This document shows positions 7,645-16,029 of a stretch of 64,000 nt of DNA, piece after piece; position 1 is the stretch's first letter, and every line of letters begins with the position of its first letter. The DNA lies in the NCBI GenBank assembly GCA_034423575.1, contig DAOUIF010000033.1:124001-188000 (forward strand). The letters are read 5' to 3'. Both the position numbers and the translations under genes were made by a program. This DNA comes from Bin87 sp034423575. Its GTDB lineage: Bacteria > Chloroflexota > Dehalococcoidia > Lucifugimonadales > UBA3495. A model generated the notes under the pieces. It was not told the origin of the DNA. It worked only from the letters and a program-made list of their open reading frames with translations, and did no database searches.

Positions 7645-8772
7645 ATGACCGCTAAGATGGACTTTGGACTGTTCACCACGTGGAACGCCGTTTACGAGGG
7701 CGACAAAGTACCCTGGGATCCGGAATACCAGGGCGGAAAGCTCCTCGAAGCTGCGGCGTACAAGCAGAACTTCGCGGAGATTGACCACATCGAGGCAGCG
7801 GGATGGGACTACGTCTGGTTCGGCGGCGGTCACTTCTCAACCCAGGGCAGCATGGATCCGCAGTCGCTCATGCTGTCGGCCGTCATCGCCAACCACACCG
7901 AGAACATCCGGATCGGGACGTCAATCCACCGCCCGACCCTGCGGCTGCCAGGCGAGACGGTTTCGGAGCGGGCGCTGCCCCACGAGCGCTACGCCTTTGA
8001 CAACCTCCAACTGGAGGACCCGTTCCAGGTTGCGGAGCAGGTTGCCATCGTGGACCAGGTGAGCGAAGGCCGGTTCATTTACGGGCCGGGGGCTCGCACC
8101 CGCGGCTCCGACGAACGCCGGGAGTACTTCTACGAGTACCTGGAGCTTCTGAAGCAGCTTTGGGACGAGGACAAATTCTCCGGGTTTGAGGGCAAGTACT
8201 TCAACTATCCGGCATTCTACGAAGATTACATGAGCATACCCAAGCCCGTGCAGAAGCCAATGCCCATGCTGCTCCCGGTGGATAGCCAGGAGAGCTTCGT
8301 TCCCATGGGCGAGCATGGCTATCGCATCGCCATCGGCGCGGGAAACTCGCCCCACAACCTGCGCGGCTCCGCCATCCTGCGCCAGGACGTCAAGGACTAT
8401 CGGCAAGCATGGTATGACGCTGGCCACGAGGGCGAGCCCAGCACCGTGGTGCGCGTACCCACCCTGGTCGCTGACACTCAGGAAAAGGCGGACCGTCGGG
8501 TCGATGACCTGATGAACCTGGCCCGCATCTACTACGCCGGGCGTTTGGCCATTGGGAGCACGGACGCGGGCAGCGCCGGTCCCGAGTCTACCCAGGAGGT
8601 CAACCTCTTCGGCACGCCGGAAGAGGTGGTGGACAAGATCCACATGTTCCGCGAGCAGTTCACCACCGACGAGATCATGTTCGAGTGCAACTGGACGTCG
8701 TCGGTTCCGCGCGAGGTGGTCATGGACACGCTGAAGTGCCTGTCCGAGGACGTGATACCGCACTTCAAGTAG
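7645..8772 (+). CDS. LLM-class flavin-dependent oxidoreductase
   Basis: Bacterial-luciferase-like TIM-barrel monooxygenase of 375 aa, expected to use reduced FMN and oxygen. Evidence: an N-terminal strand MDFGLFTT, DHIEAAGWDYVWFGGGHF, a region IRIGTSIHRPTL typical of strand 3, and QVAIVDQVSEGRFIYGPGAR. The C-terminal part keeps FGTPEEVVDKIHMF, the segment near the end of most LLM proteins. The substrate cannot be read from the sequence, and no flavin reductase is adjacent. It sits alone between its own promoter and a terminator hairpin, so it is probably monocistronic. Confidence 0.9.
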   Translation: MTAKMDFGLFTTWNAVYEGDKVPWDPEYQGGKLLEAAAYKQNFAEIDHIEAAGWDYVWFGGGHFSTQGSMDPQSLMLSAVIANHTENIRIGTSIHRPTLRLPGETVSERALPHERYAFDNLQLEDPFQVAEQVAIVDQVSEGRFIYGPGARTRGSDERREYFYEYLELLKQLWDEDKFSGFEGKYFNYPAFYEDYMSIPKPVQKPMPMLLPVDSQESFVPMGEHGYRIAIGAGNSPHNLRGSAILRQDVKDYRQAWYDAGHEGEPSTVVRVPTLVADTQEKADRRVDDLMNLARIYYAGRLAIGSTDAGSAGPESTQEVNLFGTPEEVVDKIHMFREQFTTDEIMFECNWTSSVPREVVMDTLKCLSEDVIPHFK

Positions 8773-8805
8773 GCTGGCGCGGCTTGGGAATTCCGTACCA
8801 GTACT

Positions 8806-8836
8806 GACAGGGGCAGGTTACAAACCTGCCCCTGTC
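8806..8836 (+). terminator. Terminator-like hairpin, perfect 14-bp stem
   Basis: GACAGGGGCAGGTT (8806-8819) and its exact complement (8823-8836) enclose an ACA loop. There is no T run, but it sits 34 nt after the LLM gene stop. It shares its design (G-rich arm, GGTT, 3-nt loop, AACC) with hairpins at 37644, 56293 and 62651. Confidence 0.6.
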
Positions 8837-8894
8837 AAATACCAGCAGATTGCCAGGCGGGGCCATCGGCCTGACATGACAGCAGGGGTAAAAG

Positions 8895-9725
8895 ATGCCC
8901 TCGCCCAAACCCGTACTGACGGCAAGTCTGCTGCCGGGACTTCTGGAACACCTCATAGAGGCACTAGGATCCTTGGAGCCGCAGGAATGGGATGCGCCTA
9001 CGGCATGTCCGGGATGGTCTGTGCATGATCTGGCAGCGCATATCCTGGGTGGTTACGTCAGCCAACTGTCGATTGGCAGGGACGGGTACCAGAGATCATG
9101 GATCGTCACAGATGAATGGGACGACCTGGTGAGGGCGCTCAATGAGCTGAACGAGGAGTGGGTGCGGGCTATGGGACGGATGAGCCCGCGCCTCATGGTC
9201 GAGTTGCTGAAGTCGACGGGCGAGCTTGCGAACCAATATTTGCAGTCACTCGACCCGCACGAGATTGGCCCGGTGGTAGGCTGGGCAAGTCCGCAGCCAG
9301 CGCCGGCCTGGCTGCACATCGCTCGCGAATATACGGAGTACTGGCACCACCAACAGCAGATCCGAGAGGCCGTTGGCCGACCCTTGCTGACCAATCCGCA
9401 CTGGTTCGCGCCGGTTCTGGCAACCTTTGTACACGGTGTGCCACGGGCATACTCCGATGTAGCAGCCCCGATGGGCACGCCAGTTCGGGTTACGATTTCC
9501 GGTGCTTCGGGTGGAGTTTGGCTAGTGGTGCGTGGCGACGGTGGATGGTTGCTGAGTAGAGACGAGCATATTGTACCCGCCGCTCACGTCACGATTGACC
9601 AAAGCGATGCTTGGAAACTGTTTACCAAGGGCATCGACAAGGGCACTGTGATGTCACGGATAGCGCTGGAAGGGGATCGAGAATTGGGATCGCTGGTGTT
9701 GGACGCGGTATCAATCATCGCTTAG
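8895..9725 (+). CDS. DinB-like / maleylpyruvate isomerase N-terminal domain protein
   Basis: Protein of 276 aa. The N-terminal 150 residues match the four-helix MDMPI_N/DinB-like pattern, including CPGWSVHDLAAHILGG (with His50-type metal ligand) and later REYTEYWHHQQQIREA, where His residues complete the presumed metal site. The C-terminal part (about 185-270) is a beta-rich SCP2-like segment, as in the mycothiol-dependent isomerase superfamily. The thiol cofactor and substrate are unknown; in Chloroflexota mycothiol is not generally expected. Its last 15 bases overlap the convergent transglutaminase gene. Confidence 0.75.
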   Translation: MPSPKPVLTASLLPGLLEHLIEALGSLEPQEWDAPTACPGWSVHDLAAHILGGYVSQLSIGRDGYQRSWIVTDEWDDLVRALNELNEEWVRAMGRMSPRLMVELLKSTGELANQYLQSLDPHEIGPVVGWASPQPAPAWLHIAREYTEYWHHQQQIREAVGRPLLTNPHWFAPVLATFVHGVPRAYSDVAAPMGTPVRVTISGASGGVWLVVRGDGGWLLSRDEHIVPAAHVTIDQSDAWKLFTKGIDKGTVMSRIALEGDRELGSLVLDAVSIIA

Positions 9726-10610
9726 CAGCCGCAAAGCATCGTCCATTGAAACCGTCTCCCGGTCGAAAAAGACCTCGGCGGCGGCAAAATCCAGCCGGCC
9801 GGAACCCGGAGACACAAACGACCCGGAAACGGGCGGGACTTCCGAGTAGTCCCGGCCGACGCCGAATTTGAGGTAGTCGGTGCCGATATCAATCACAACG
9901 CCGCGTGTGGGGTCGGCGGGCAACCAGCCCAGGAGCGGGTGCAGGAAGTCGACCCAGGCGTGGGTCTCGCCGGGCTGGCGCGTGAGCAGGCCACTGACGT
10001 ACCGCGCGGGGATGCCCATAGCGCGGAGCATGGCCAGACAGAGGTGGGCCTGATCCTGGCATACGCCGCGCATGGACACCAGGACGTCCGCGGCGGTGGT
10101 GTTGACGGAGGTGTGCCCGCGCTCGTAGCGTATGTTGGCGTAGATCCACTGCACGATGTTATTGACGGATGCGAGCAAAGTGCCCGCTCTTGCGCAGACT
10201 TCCCGGGCGGCATCGTCAACACTCACTGGATCCGCCAGGCGTGAGGCGGACAGGAATTCCTGGGCCTCCATGCCGTATGCAGCGCCGGCTAACGCAACTT
10301 CGGGCGCATCCACGGTGCGATGGTTCAGCCATACTTGTCCGGTGGCGGCGATGATGAGTTCCTGGTGCGGCGTGGTGACCCTGACGCGGTGTACAGTGTT
10401 TCCCAGTCGGTCCTGATATTGAATCTGGCGACCCTGCGGGAAGGTGGCCACGCCGCCTGGTCCCGGTGCCTGGTAGTCGTCGGCGAAGGGAGACAACCTA
10501 AGGAAATTGTCGTTCTGCACTACCGTGTCAGTGTAGGAATAGCGAGCCACGTAGGCATAGTGCACCGGGATCGTCTCGACTGTTATCGGACCACCCAGGT
10601 CGGTTTGCAT
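9711..10610 (-). CDS. Transglutaminase-like cysteine protease family protein
   Basis: Protein of 299 aa with the bacterial transglutaminase-like layout: an N-terminal beta domain (about 15-110) and a papain-like core. The catalytic triad is visible as Cys184 in MRGVCQDQAHL, His217 in GETHAWVDF and Asp233 in WLPADPTRG. No signal peptide is seen, so it acts in the cytoplasm. In many bacteria this gene is clustered with a circularly permuted ATP-grasp protein and an alpha-E protein, a set proposed to make or cleave a peptide. Here the ATP-grasp partner just upstream is broken and no alpha-E gene is seen. AGGAGG precedes the ATG at very short spacing. Confidence 0.85.
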   Translation of the reverse strand: MQTDLGGPITVETIPVHYAYVARYSYTDTVVQNDNFLRLSPFADDYQAPGPGGVATFPQGRQIQYQDRLGNTVHRVRVTTPHQELIIAATGQVWLNHRTVDAPEVALAGAAYGMEAQEFLSASRLADPVSVDDAAREVCARAGTLLASVNNIVQWIYANIRYERGHTSVNTTAADVLVSMRGVCQDQAHLCLAMLRAMGIPARYVSGLLTRQPGETHAWVDFLHPLLGWLPADPTRGVVIDIGTDYLKFGVGRDYSEVPPVSGSFVSPGSGRLDFAAAEVFFDRETVSMDDALRLLSDD

Positions 10611-11503
10611 GATCCTCCTGACGAGTTGTTGGTGACCCGGCTGTTCGTCTCGGAAACGCGGGTGAGGCCGCCGGGGAAAACCGTGACTTCTTCCCGTCCG
10701 TTTTGCACCGCGAACACGCGCAGGTCGACGTGGCGCTCTTCAAATTCGCCACTGTTCTCGTCGAAGACAAGATGATGGGGGAAATCCAGGGTCTTCTGGG
10801 CGATGAAGACCTCGGGCTGCTCGATCAATTGCTGGGAAAGGCGACTGCGGTAGCCCTTGTCCAGATCGGGCATGATGAAGACGCCCAGCCCGCCGTATCC
10901 CTGGCGCGTTTTGAGTACCAGGCTCTCCAGGTTTGCAGGACATACTGGCGGTTTTCCGGTGACCGCAGGTCGTAGCTTTGGGCCTGTTCGATGATCGCTT
11001 CTTCTCCCAGGTAGGCTTTTATCATATCGGGCACCCAAAGGAACACCAGCTTGTCATCGCAAGCGCCGGTGCCCATGGCGTTCACCAACACCACTTTGTG
11101 GTTCAGGTGAGCCTCGGTGAGGCCGGGCACGAAAAGTTCGAGGTCCTCCACCCGACGATAGACCAGATCGACCTCAAAGTCGCCATCCAGGCAGCGGGCC
11201 TGGACCCGGCCGTTGTGTCCGATGTACAGATCGGAGCCTTCCACGAGGGGTATGCCGAGCAATTCGGACAGGTACCAGTGCTCGAAAAAGGCGGAACCGA
11301 ACTTGCTGTCGGTGAGCAGAACGCAGACTGGCGAATCGGTGTCGCAGAGCGAGGCGAACACATCAAGGCAGGCCGCGCGGATATGGTAAGGAACCATGTT
11401 GTAGTCACCGGCGCGGCGCGGTCGTTGGCGTTATGCCAGCACTGCCGCAGTTCGGGTACACCGGACTGCTCAGGGTGTCATAGAGCGGTTGGTGAGTTTC
11501 AGC
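10583..11503 (-). pseudogene. Decayed circularly permuted ATP-grasp (DUF404/DUF407-type) gene
   Basis: Two overlapping frames together give most of a circularly permuted ATP-grasp type 2 protein. The upstream frame (to about 10940) has VPYHIRAACLDVF, VLLTDSKFGSAFFEHWYLSE, VDLVYRRVEDLE, ANAMGTG-like VNAMGTGACDDK and WVPDMIKAYLGEE. The downstream frame continues NLESLVLKTRQGYGG, ERHVDLRVFAV, VFPGGLTRV and ends NNSSGGSCKPTWVV. Between them one base appears lost near 10938-10942. At the 5' end, fragments resembling the family N-terminus (QPLYDTLSS, VPELRQCW) are in other frames. The normal N-terminal domain (over 100 residues) is missing. The family is about 480 aa when intact. The boundaries are approximate. 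Sequencing error could explain the single frameshift but not the N-terminal loss. Confidence 0.7.
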
Positions 11504-11653
11504 TTACACTGGCGGTGTTGCGCCGGAATCAACGATTTGCAACGAAGAGATTTCGCCGTACTCGGACCGTATGAGTGGGTGTCCAACGGGTGCAACGAAT
11601 CACTGTGTTCGGGGCACCGCGGGCAGCCCGACTTTTCGCTAAACAGGCGGTTA

Positions 11654-11662
11654 TGCTATACT
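11654..11662 (+). promoter_or_regulatory. Extended -10 promoter of the tig-clp region
   Basis: TGCTATACT (11654-11662) is an extended -10 element with a 5/6 match hexamer TATACT. The -35 region (TTTCGC, 17 bp upstream) is weak, as is common with extended -10 promoters. The predicted start of transcription is near 11669, about 78 nt before the tig start codon. Confidence 0.5.
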
Positions 11663-11673
11663 CGGCTACGTTC

Positions 11674-11713
11674 GCGGGCAGGCCGGTATCGACCACCCTG
11701 CCCGCCGTTTTTT
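11674..11713 (+). terminator. Promoter-proximal attenuator-like terminator in the tig leader
   Basis: GCGGGCAGG (11674-11682) and CCTGCCCGC (11697-11705) form a perfect 9-bp stem with a 14-nt loop. CG and six T residues (11708-11713) follow. The upstream gene is divergent, so this plus-strand terminator has no upstream transcript to stop. It lies immediately after the predicted promoter and before the tig ribosome binding site, which suggests attenuation. Confidence 0.6.
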
Positions 11714-11746
11714 GCACAGTCGACCGGGCACAGGAGCGTATCGGCG

Positions 11747-13180
11747 GTGAAGGTCACGACGGACAACGCATCACCCATTGAGGTCACGCTGACGGTGGAA
11801 ATGGCCACGGACGATGAGAATCCGTTCATCGAGCGTTCGTACCGTCGGGTGGTTTCCCGCATCAACATCCCCGGTTTTCGTCGGGGACGGGCTCCACGGC
11901 ACATCGTGGAAAGCATGATGGGCCGGACCGCCCTGCTGCAGGAAGCGCTGGAGTTCATGGTACCCGAGACGTTGGACAAGGTCCTGCAGGATGAGGATGT
12001 TTCGGCGTTTGGAGAGCCCAGCATCGAGGTGACCGAACTGGAGCCGGTGTCCTTCACGGCAACTGTCCCTCTTGAACCGACGGTCGACCTCGGCGACTAT
12101 CGCGGGATCAGGGTGGAAACGGAGCCGGTGGAGGTTACCGACGAAGAGGTCGACGGGGTGCTGGACCGGGTACGCGACGAGCAGGCGGTCTGGGAGCCGG
12201 TGGAAAGACCGGCTGAATACGGGGACCGGCTGAACCTGAACGTCCTGGGCACAATGGACGAGGAAACGGTGGTGGAGGATGAGGATGTGGAGTACATCCC
12301 CAACGAGGAAAATGTGCTGCCGTTCCCAGGTTTCGCTCCCAACCTGGTTGGTATGTCCGAGGACGACGAGAGCGAGTTCACGGTGACCGTGCCCGACGAC
12401 TATCCGCGCGAGCAGTATGCGGGCAAGGATATTCAGTTCCAGGTGTCGGTGCTATCGGTGAAGCAGAAATCGCTGCCTGAGTTGGACGACGATTTCGCCA
12501 TGTCTGTTGGCGACGGGTTTGACGACCTGGAGGCGCTGCGGAACAACATCCGGGAATCGCTGACCAGCCAGGCAGAGAATGCCGCCCGCAACGAGCTGGA
12601 ACAAAAGAGCCTGGAAGCGCTGTGCGAGGTGGCGGTGGTCAACGCGTCGCCGCTGCTGTACGAACGCGAACTCGAGGCGATGCAGGCGGACCGGGAGCGG
12701 ATGTTGCGGCAGCAGGGGCTTGATTTGGCGACGTACCTGCGGTTCATGGGCAAGTCCCCGGACGAATTTCTCGATGAGATGCGCCCCAACGCGGAACGCC
12801 GTCTGGTCAGCGCCCTGGTCATGCGGAAGTTGGCGGAAGTTGAGGAGATCGAAATCTCCGATGAGGACGTGCAATCGGAAACCGACCGGCTTCTTGGCCT
12901 GTCAGCAGGGGACGAGGAACAGGACGATTCGAACCTGGATTCGCTGCGGGAGTTTCTCGGCTCGGCGTCGACGCGGGACAACATCCGGTCCACCTTGCAC
13001 AGCCGGCGGGTCATGGAACGGCTCACGGAAATAGCGCAGGGCAAATTAGACGAGGATGGCGGCGCGGAAGCGAGCGCGACGTCCGAGGCTATGGAACCGG
13101 ATGCCCCCGATGCCAATGAAACCACCAATGCAAGCGATGGCGAGGCCACCGCGGGCGACGAGGCGGAGGAACGGGAATGA
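11747..13180 (+). CDS. tig: Trigger factor
   Basis: Ribosome-associated chaperone with peptidyl-prolyl isomerase activity, 477 aa. The ribosome-docking signature GFRRG is at residues 43-47 within INIPGFRRGRAPRHIV. A divergent FKBP-like domain follows at about 150-240, then the helical C-terminal substrate-binding arms. I chose the GTG at 11747 with AGGAG upstream because it places the N-terminal strand (IEVTLTVEM) in the usual position; the frame is open further upstream but unlike the family. The last 40 residues form an acidic, Ala/Glu/Asp-rich tail. The stop overlaps the clpP1 start (ATGA), so tig and clpP1 are co-translated. Confidence 0.93.
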   Translation: MKVTTDNASPIEVTLTVEMATDDENPFIERSYRRVVSRINIPGFRRGRAPRHIVESMMGRTALLQEALEFMVPETLDKVLQDEDVSAFGEPSIEVTELEPVSFTATVPLEPTVDLGDYRGIRVETEPVEVTDEEVDGVLDRVRDEQAVWEPVERPAEYGDRLNLNVLGTMDEETVVEDEDVEYIPNEENVLPFPGFAPNLVGMSEDDESEFTVTVPDDYPREQYAGKDIQFQVSVLSVKQKSLPELDDDFAMSVGDGFDDLEALRNNIRESLTSQAENAARNELEQKSLEALCEVAVVNASPLLYERELEAMQADRERMLRQQGLDLATYLRFMGKSPDEFLDEMRPNAERRLVSALVMRKLAEVEEIEISDEDVQSETDRLLGLSAGDEEQDDSNLDSLREFLGSASTRDNIRSTLHSRRVMERLTEIAQGKLDEDGGAEASATSEAMEPDAPDANETTNASDGEATAGDEAEERE

Positions 13181-13863
13181 CGTTAGGCCGCCCACTTACC
13201 CAGGAGAACCTAGAGATGTCACGAAGTTCCAATCCCTCGGGCATGATCACCCCGACCAATGTGATCCCGGGGATCATCCGGCCCACCACCGAGGGCGAGC
13301 GCGCCTTCAACCCGTACTCGCTGTTGCTGCAGGCGCGGATCATCTATCTGGGCACGCCGGTGGATGATGACATTTCCAACGCCATCGTGTCGCAATTGTT
13401 ATACCTAAGCTGGGAGAACCCCGACGAGGACATCAGCCTGTACATCAACTCGCCGGGCGGTTCGGTTCTGGACGGGATGGCGATTTACGACACGATGCAG
13501 TTGATCAAGCCGGACGTGGCAACCATCTGCCTGGGCAAGGCTGCCAGCATGGGCGCGGTGTTGCTCTCAGGCGGGACCAAGGGCAAGCGGTACTGCACGC
13601 GGAACTCGACGGTGCTGATCCACCAGGTGATGGGCGGCATCCAGGGCTCTGCGTCAGACATCGAGATCACGGCACAGGAGATCCTCCGCCTGCGCGAGCG
13701 ACTGAACACCATCCTGTCGGAGAATTGCGACCAGCCATTTGATAAGGTTTCCCGCGATTCCGACCGTGACTACTGGATGGACGCGGAAACCGCAGTCGCG
13801 TACGGGATCGTCGACCACGTGATGGACACGCTTCCCGACTCCTTCAACCGAGTTTTCGGCTAG
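13177..13863 (+). CDS. clpP: ATP-dependent Clp protease proteolytic subunit 1
   Basis: Serine protease subunit of 228 aa that forms the barrel recruited by ClpX or ClpC. The catalytic triad is intact: Ser124 in GKAASMGAVLL, His149 in VLIHQVMGG and Asp198 in DRDYWMDA. The first start, ATG at 13177, overlaps the tig stop (ATGA) and has GGAGG seven bases upstream. An in-frame ATG at 13216 with AGGAG nine bases upstream would give a 215-residue protein closer to usual ClpP length. Either may be used, or the extra 13 residues are a propeptide. It is followed by a second clpP gene, so a mixed ClpP1P2 barrel is possible. Confidence 0.93.
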   Translation: MTLGRPLTQENLEMSRSSNPSGMITPTNVIPGIIRPTTEGERAFNPYSLLLQARIIYLGTPVDDDISNAIVSQLLYLSWENPDEDISLYINSPGGSVLDGMAIYDTMQLIKPDVATICLGKAASMGAVLLSGGTKGKRYCTRNSTVLIHQVMGGIQGSASDIEITAQEILRLRERLNTILSENCDQPFDKVSRDSDRDYWMDAETAVAYGIVDHVMDTLPDSFNRVFG

Positions 13864-13938
13864 TCACGGCTGCGCCAACGCAAAAGCTCGCGAGCGGCCG
13901 GTCCGGCTGGCTCCCGCAACCAATATCAGGAGACCGTG

Positions 13939-14589
13939 ATGGTTGTTCCCTTTGAAGACTCCCCATTGCTTCAACCTACCAACATCGTACCGATGGTCAT
14001 CGAGACCAGCCCCAGGGGAGAGCGGGCGTTTGATATTTACTCGCTGCTCCTGAGGGAAAGGATCATCTACCTGGGAACGCCGATCACGGACCAAGTGGCC
14101 AACGTGATCATCGCGCAGTTGCTCTACCTCGAACGCGAGGATAGCGACCGAGACATCAGCCTGTACATCAACTCGCCGGGCGGATACATCGCGTCGGGGC
14201 TTGCCATTCTGGACACGATGCGCCTGATCAACTCGCCGGTATCGACCATATGCGTGGGTACGGCTGCGAGCATGGCGACGGTGCTGCTGGCAAACGGGGT
14301 AAAGGGCAAGCGTTATTGCCTGGCCAATTCGACCGTGCACATGCATCAACCCAACGTGGGTTCGTTCCAGGGCCAAGCCGCCGATATTGAAATTCAGGCG
14401 CGAGAGATCGTAAGGCTGAAGGAACGGCTTACCAAGATACTGTCCGAAGCGACGGGACAGACCGCGGAAAAGATCGCAGATGACACCGACCGCGACTTCT
14501 TCCTGACTGCAGAGGAGGCCGTTGAGTACGGGCTGGTGGACGAGATACTCGGAGTGCAGGCAGAGGAAGAGGCCGCGGAGGCCGCATAA
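13939..14589 (+). CDS. clpP: ATP-dependent Clp protease proteolytic subunit 2
   Basis: Second ClpP of 216 aa, the closer of the two to canonical ClpP (IVPMVIETSPRGERAFDIYS at the N-terminus). The triad is Ser111 in TAASMATVLL, His136 in VHMHQP and Asp186 in DRDFFLTA. The ATG at 13939 has AGGAG six bases upstream; a GTG three bases earlier is too close to that site. It lies between clpP1 and clpX in one transcription unit. Both subunits appear catalytically competent, unlike systems where one paralogue is inactive. The C-terminus is Glu/Ala-rich. Confidence 0.94.
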   Translation: MVVPFEDSPLLQPTNIVPMVIETSPRGERAFDIYSLLLRERIIYLGTPITDQVANVIIAQLLYLEREDSDRDISLYINSPGGYIASGLAILDTMRLINSPVSTICVGTAASMATVLLANGVKGKRYCLANSTVHMHQPNVGSFQGQAADIEIQAREIVRLKERLTKILSEATGQTAEKIADDTDRDFFLTAEEAVEYGLVDEILGVQAEEEAAEAA

Positions 14590-14630
14590 TCGAAGGTCGT
14601 CGATCCCCAAACCCGAGATCGGACTTCACC

Positions 14631-16025
14631 GTGACCACCGGCAGCCGCAACTCCAATCGCAACGCTCACCGTTGCGCGTTTTGCGGCAGCCCGTTTCCCC
14701 AAGGCCGCCTGGTACGTCCCCCGGGCCAAACCCGGGGTGGCATCTGCTTCGACTGTATCCGTGAGCTGGCCAATTACGTGGCCGAGCGCGGAGGCAAGAA
14801 GCGTAGAGACGAAGGCGGCGGCCAGGGTCGAGCCAACGACAGGGTCGAGTCGGCCGAAAAACCCGCACCCAAACGGGGTGAGAGATTTCGCGCTCTGGTA
14901 CCCAGGGAGATCTATTCCAGCCTGGACGCTTACGTCATCGGGCAGGAGAAGGCCAAGAAGACGCTGGCGGTGGCCGTTTACAACCACTTCAAGCGGATAC
15001 GGAGCGAAGCGTCAGACCCGGAAGTCGAAGTGCAGAAGTCAAACATTCTGCTGATCGGTCCCACCGGCTCCGGAAAGACCCTGCTGGCGGAAACCTTGGC
15101 CCGCTCTCTGGACGTGCCCTTCGCGATATGCGACGCCACGTCTCTCACTGAGTCAGGCTATGTCGGTGAGGATGTGGAGAACATCCTGCTGCGTCTGATC
15201 CAGGCTGCCGATTGGGATATCGCGCGGGCCGAACAGGGGATTATCTACATCGACGAGCTGGACAAAATCGCGCGTAAGGAAGGGGTCAACCGTTCGATCA
15301 CACGGGATGTTGCCGGAGAAGGGGTTCAGCAGGAACTGCTCAAGATCATCGAGGGTTGTATCGCCAACGTGCCCCCGCAGGGAGGCCGGAAGCATCCGCA
15401 CCAGGAGATGCTGCAGATCAACACCAGGAACATCCTGTTCATCTGCGGCGGGGCGTTCGACGGTTTGCAGGAGATAATCTCGAAACGCGTGTCGTCGGGC
15501 GCCGCGATGGGCTTTCTGGCGCAGACCCAGGAGCGGAGCGACAAGAGGGCGAGTTCCGTAGCTATGCTGGACCTGGTGACGCCCGAAGACCTGCTACAGT
15601 TCGGGTTCATACCAGAACTGGTGGGTAGATTGCCGGTGGTCGCGGCGTTGCAACCACTGGATCGAGAAGACCTGATTCGGGTCTTGATCGAGCCGAGAAA
15701 CGCGATTGTCAAGCAATACCAGAGGCTGTTTGAAATCGACGACGTCAAGCTGGAATTCACTGATGACGCCCTGGAGGTGGCCGCCGAGCGAGCGCTCACC
15801 TACCAGACTGGCGCCCGTATTTTGCGGCACATCGTCGAGGACGCGTTGATGGAAGTGATGTACGAGTTGCCATCGCTGCGGGATATCGGCCGCTGCGTCG
15901 TTCACGGCGACGCCATCACCGGCGAGGCCTCGCCCCGGTTGTACCGGCGGGGGGGCGGCCGGCACATGACGCTGAAGAATGCGCTGGCGCGGTCGCGAAC
16001 GAACCGGGAAAGAAAATCGGCGTAG
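14631..16025 (+). CDS. clpX: ATP-dependent Clp protease ATP-binding subunit ClpX
   Basis: AAA+ unfoldase of 464 aa that delivers substrates to ClpP. The N-terminal zinc domain has Cys15, Cys18, Cys39 and Cys42. A Lys/Arg-rich linker of about 35 residues follows. Walker A is GPTGSGKT at 143-150 and Walker B is IIYIDELDKI with Asp208 and Glu209. The sensor and arginine-finger region and the C-terminal lid (LTYQTGARILRHIVED) are present. The start is GTG 41 bases after clpP2. Its position completes tig-clpP1-clpP2-clpX, the common order in many bacteria. The C-terminal tail after residue 440 is basic and not conserved in the family. Confidence 0.95.
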   Translation: MTTGSRNSNRNAHRCAFCGSPFPQGRLVRPPGQTRGGICFDCIRELANYVAERGGKKRRDEGGGQGRANDRVESAEKPAPKRGERFRALVPREIYSSLDAYVIGQEKAKKTLAVAVYNHFKRIRSEASDPEVEVQKSNILLIGPTGSGKTLLAETLARSLDVPFAICDATSLTESGYVGEDVENILLRLIQAADWDIARAEQGIIYIDELDKIARKEGVNRSITRDVAGEGVQQELLKIIEGCIANVPPQGGRKHPHQEMLQINTRNILFICGGAFDGLQEIISKRVSSGAAMGFLAQTQERSDKRASSVAMLDLVTPEDLLQFGFIPELVGRLPVVAALQPLDREDLIRVLIEPRNAIVKQYQRLFEIDDVKLEFTDDALEVAAERALTYQTGARILRHIVEDALMEVMYELPSLRDIGRCVVHGDAITGEASPRLYRRGGGRHMTLKNALARSRTNRERKSA

Positions 16026-16029
16026 CCGT

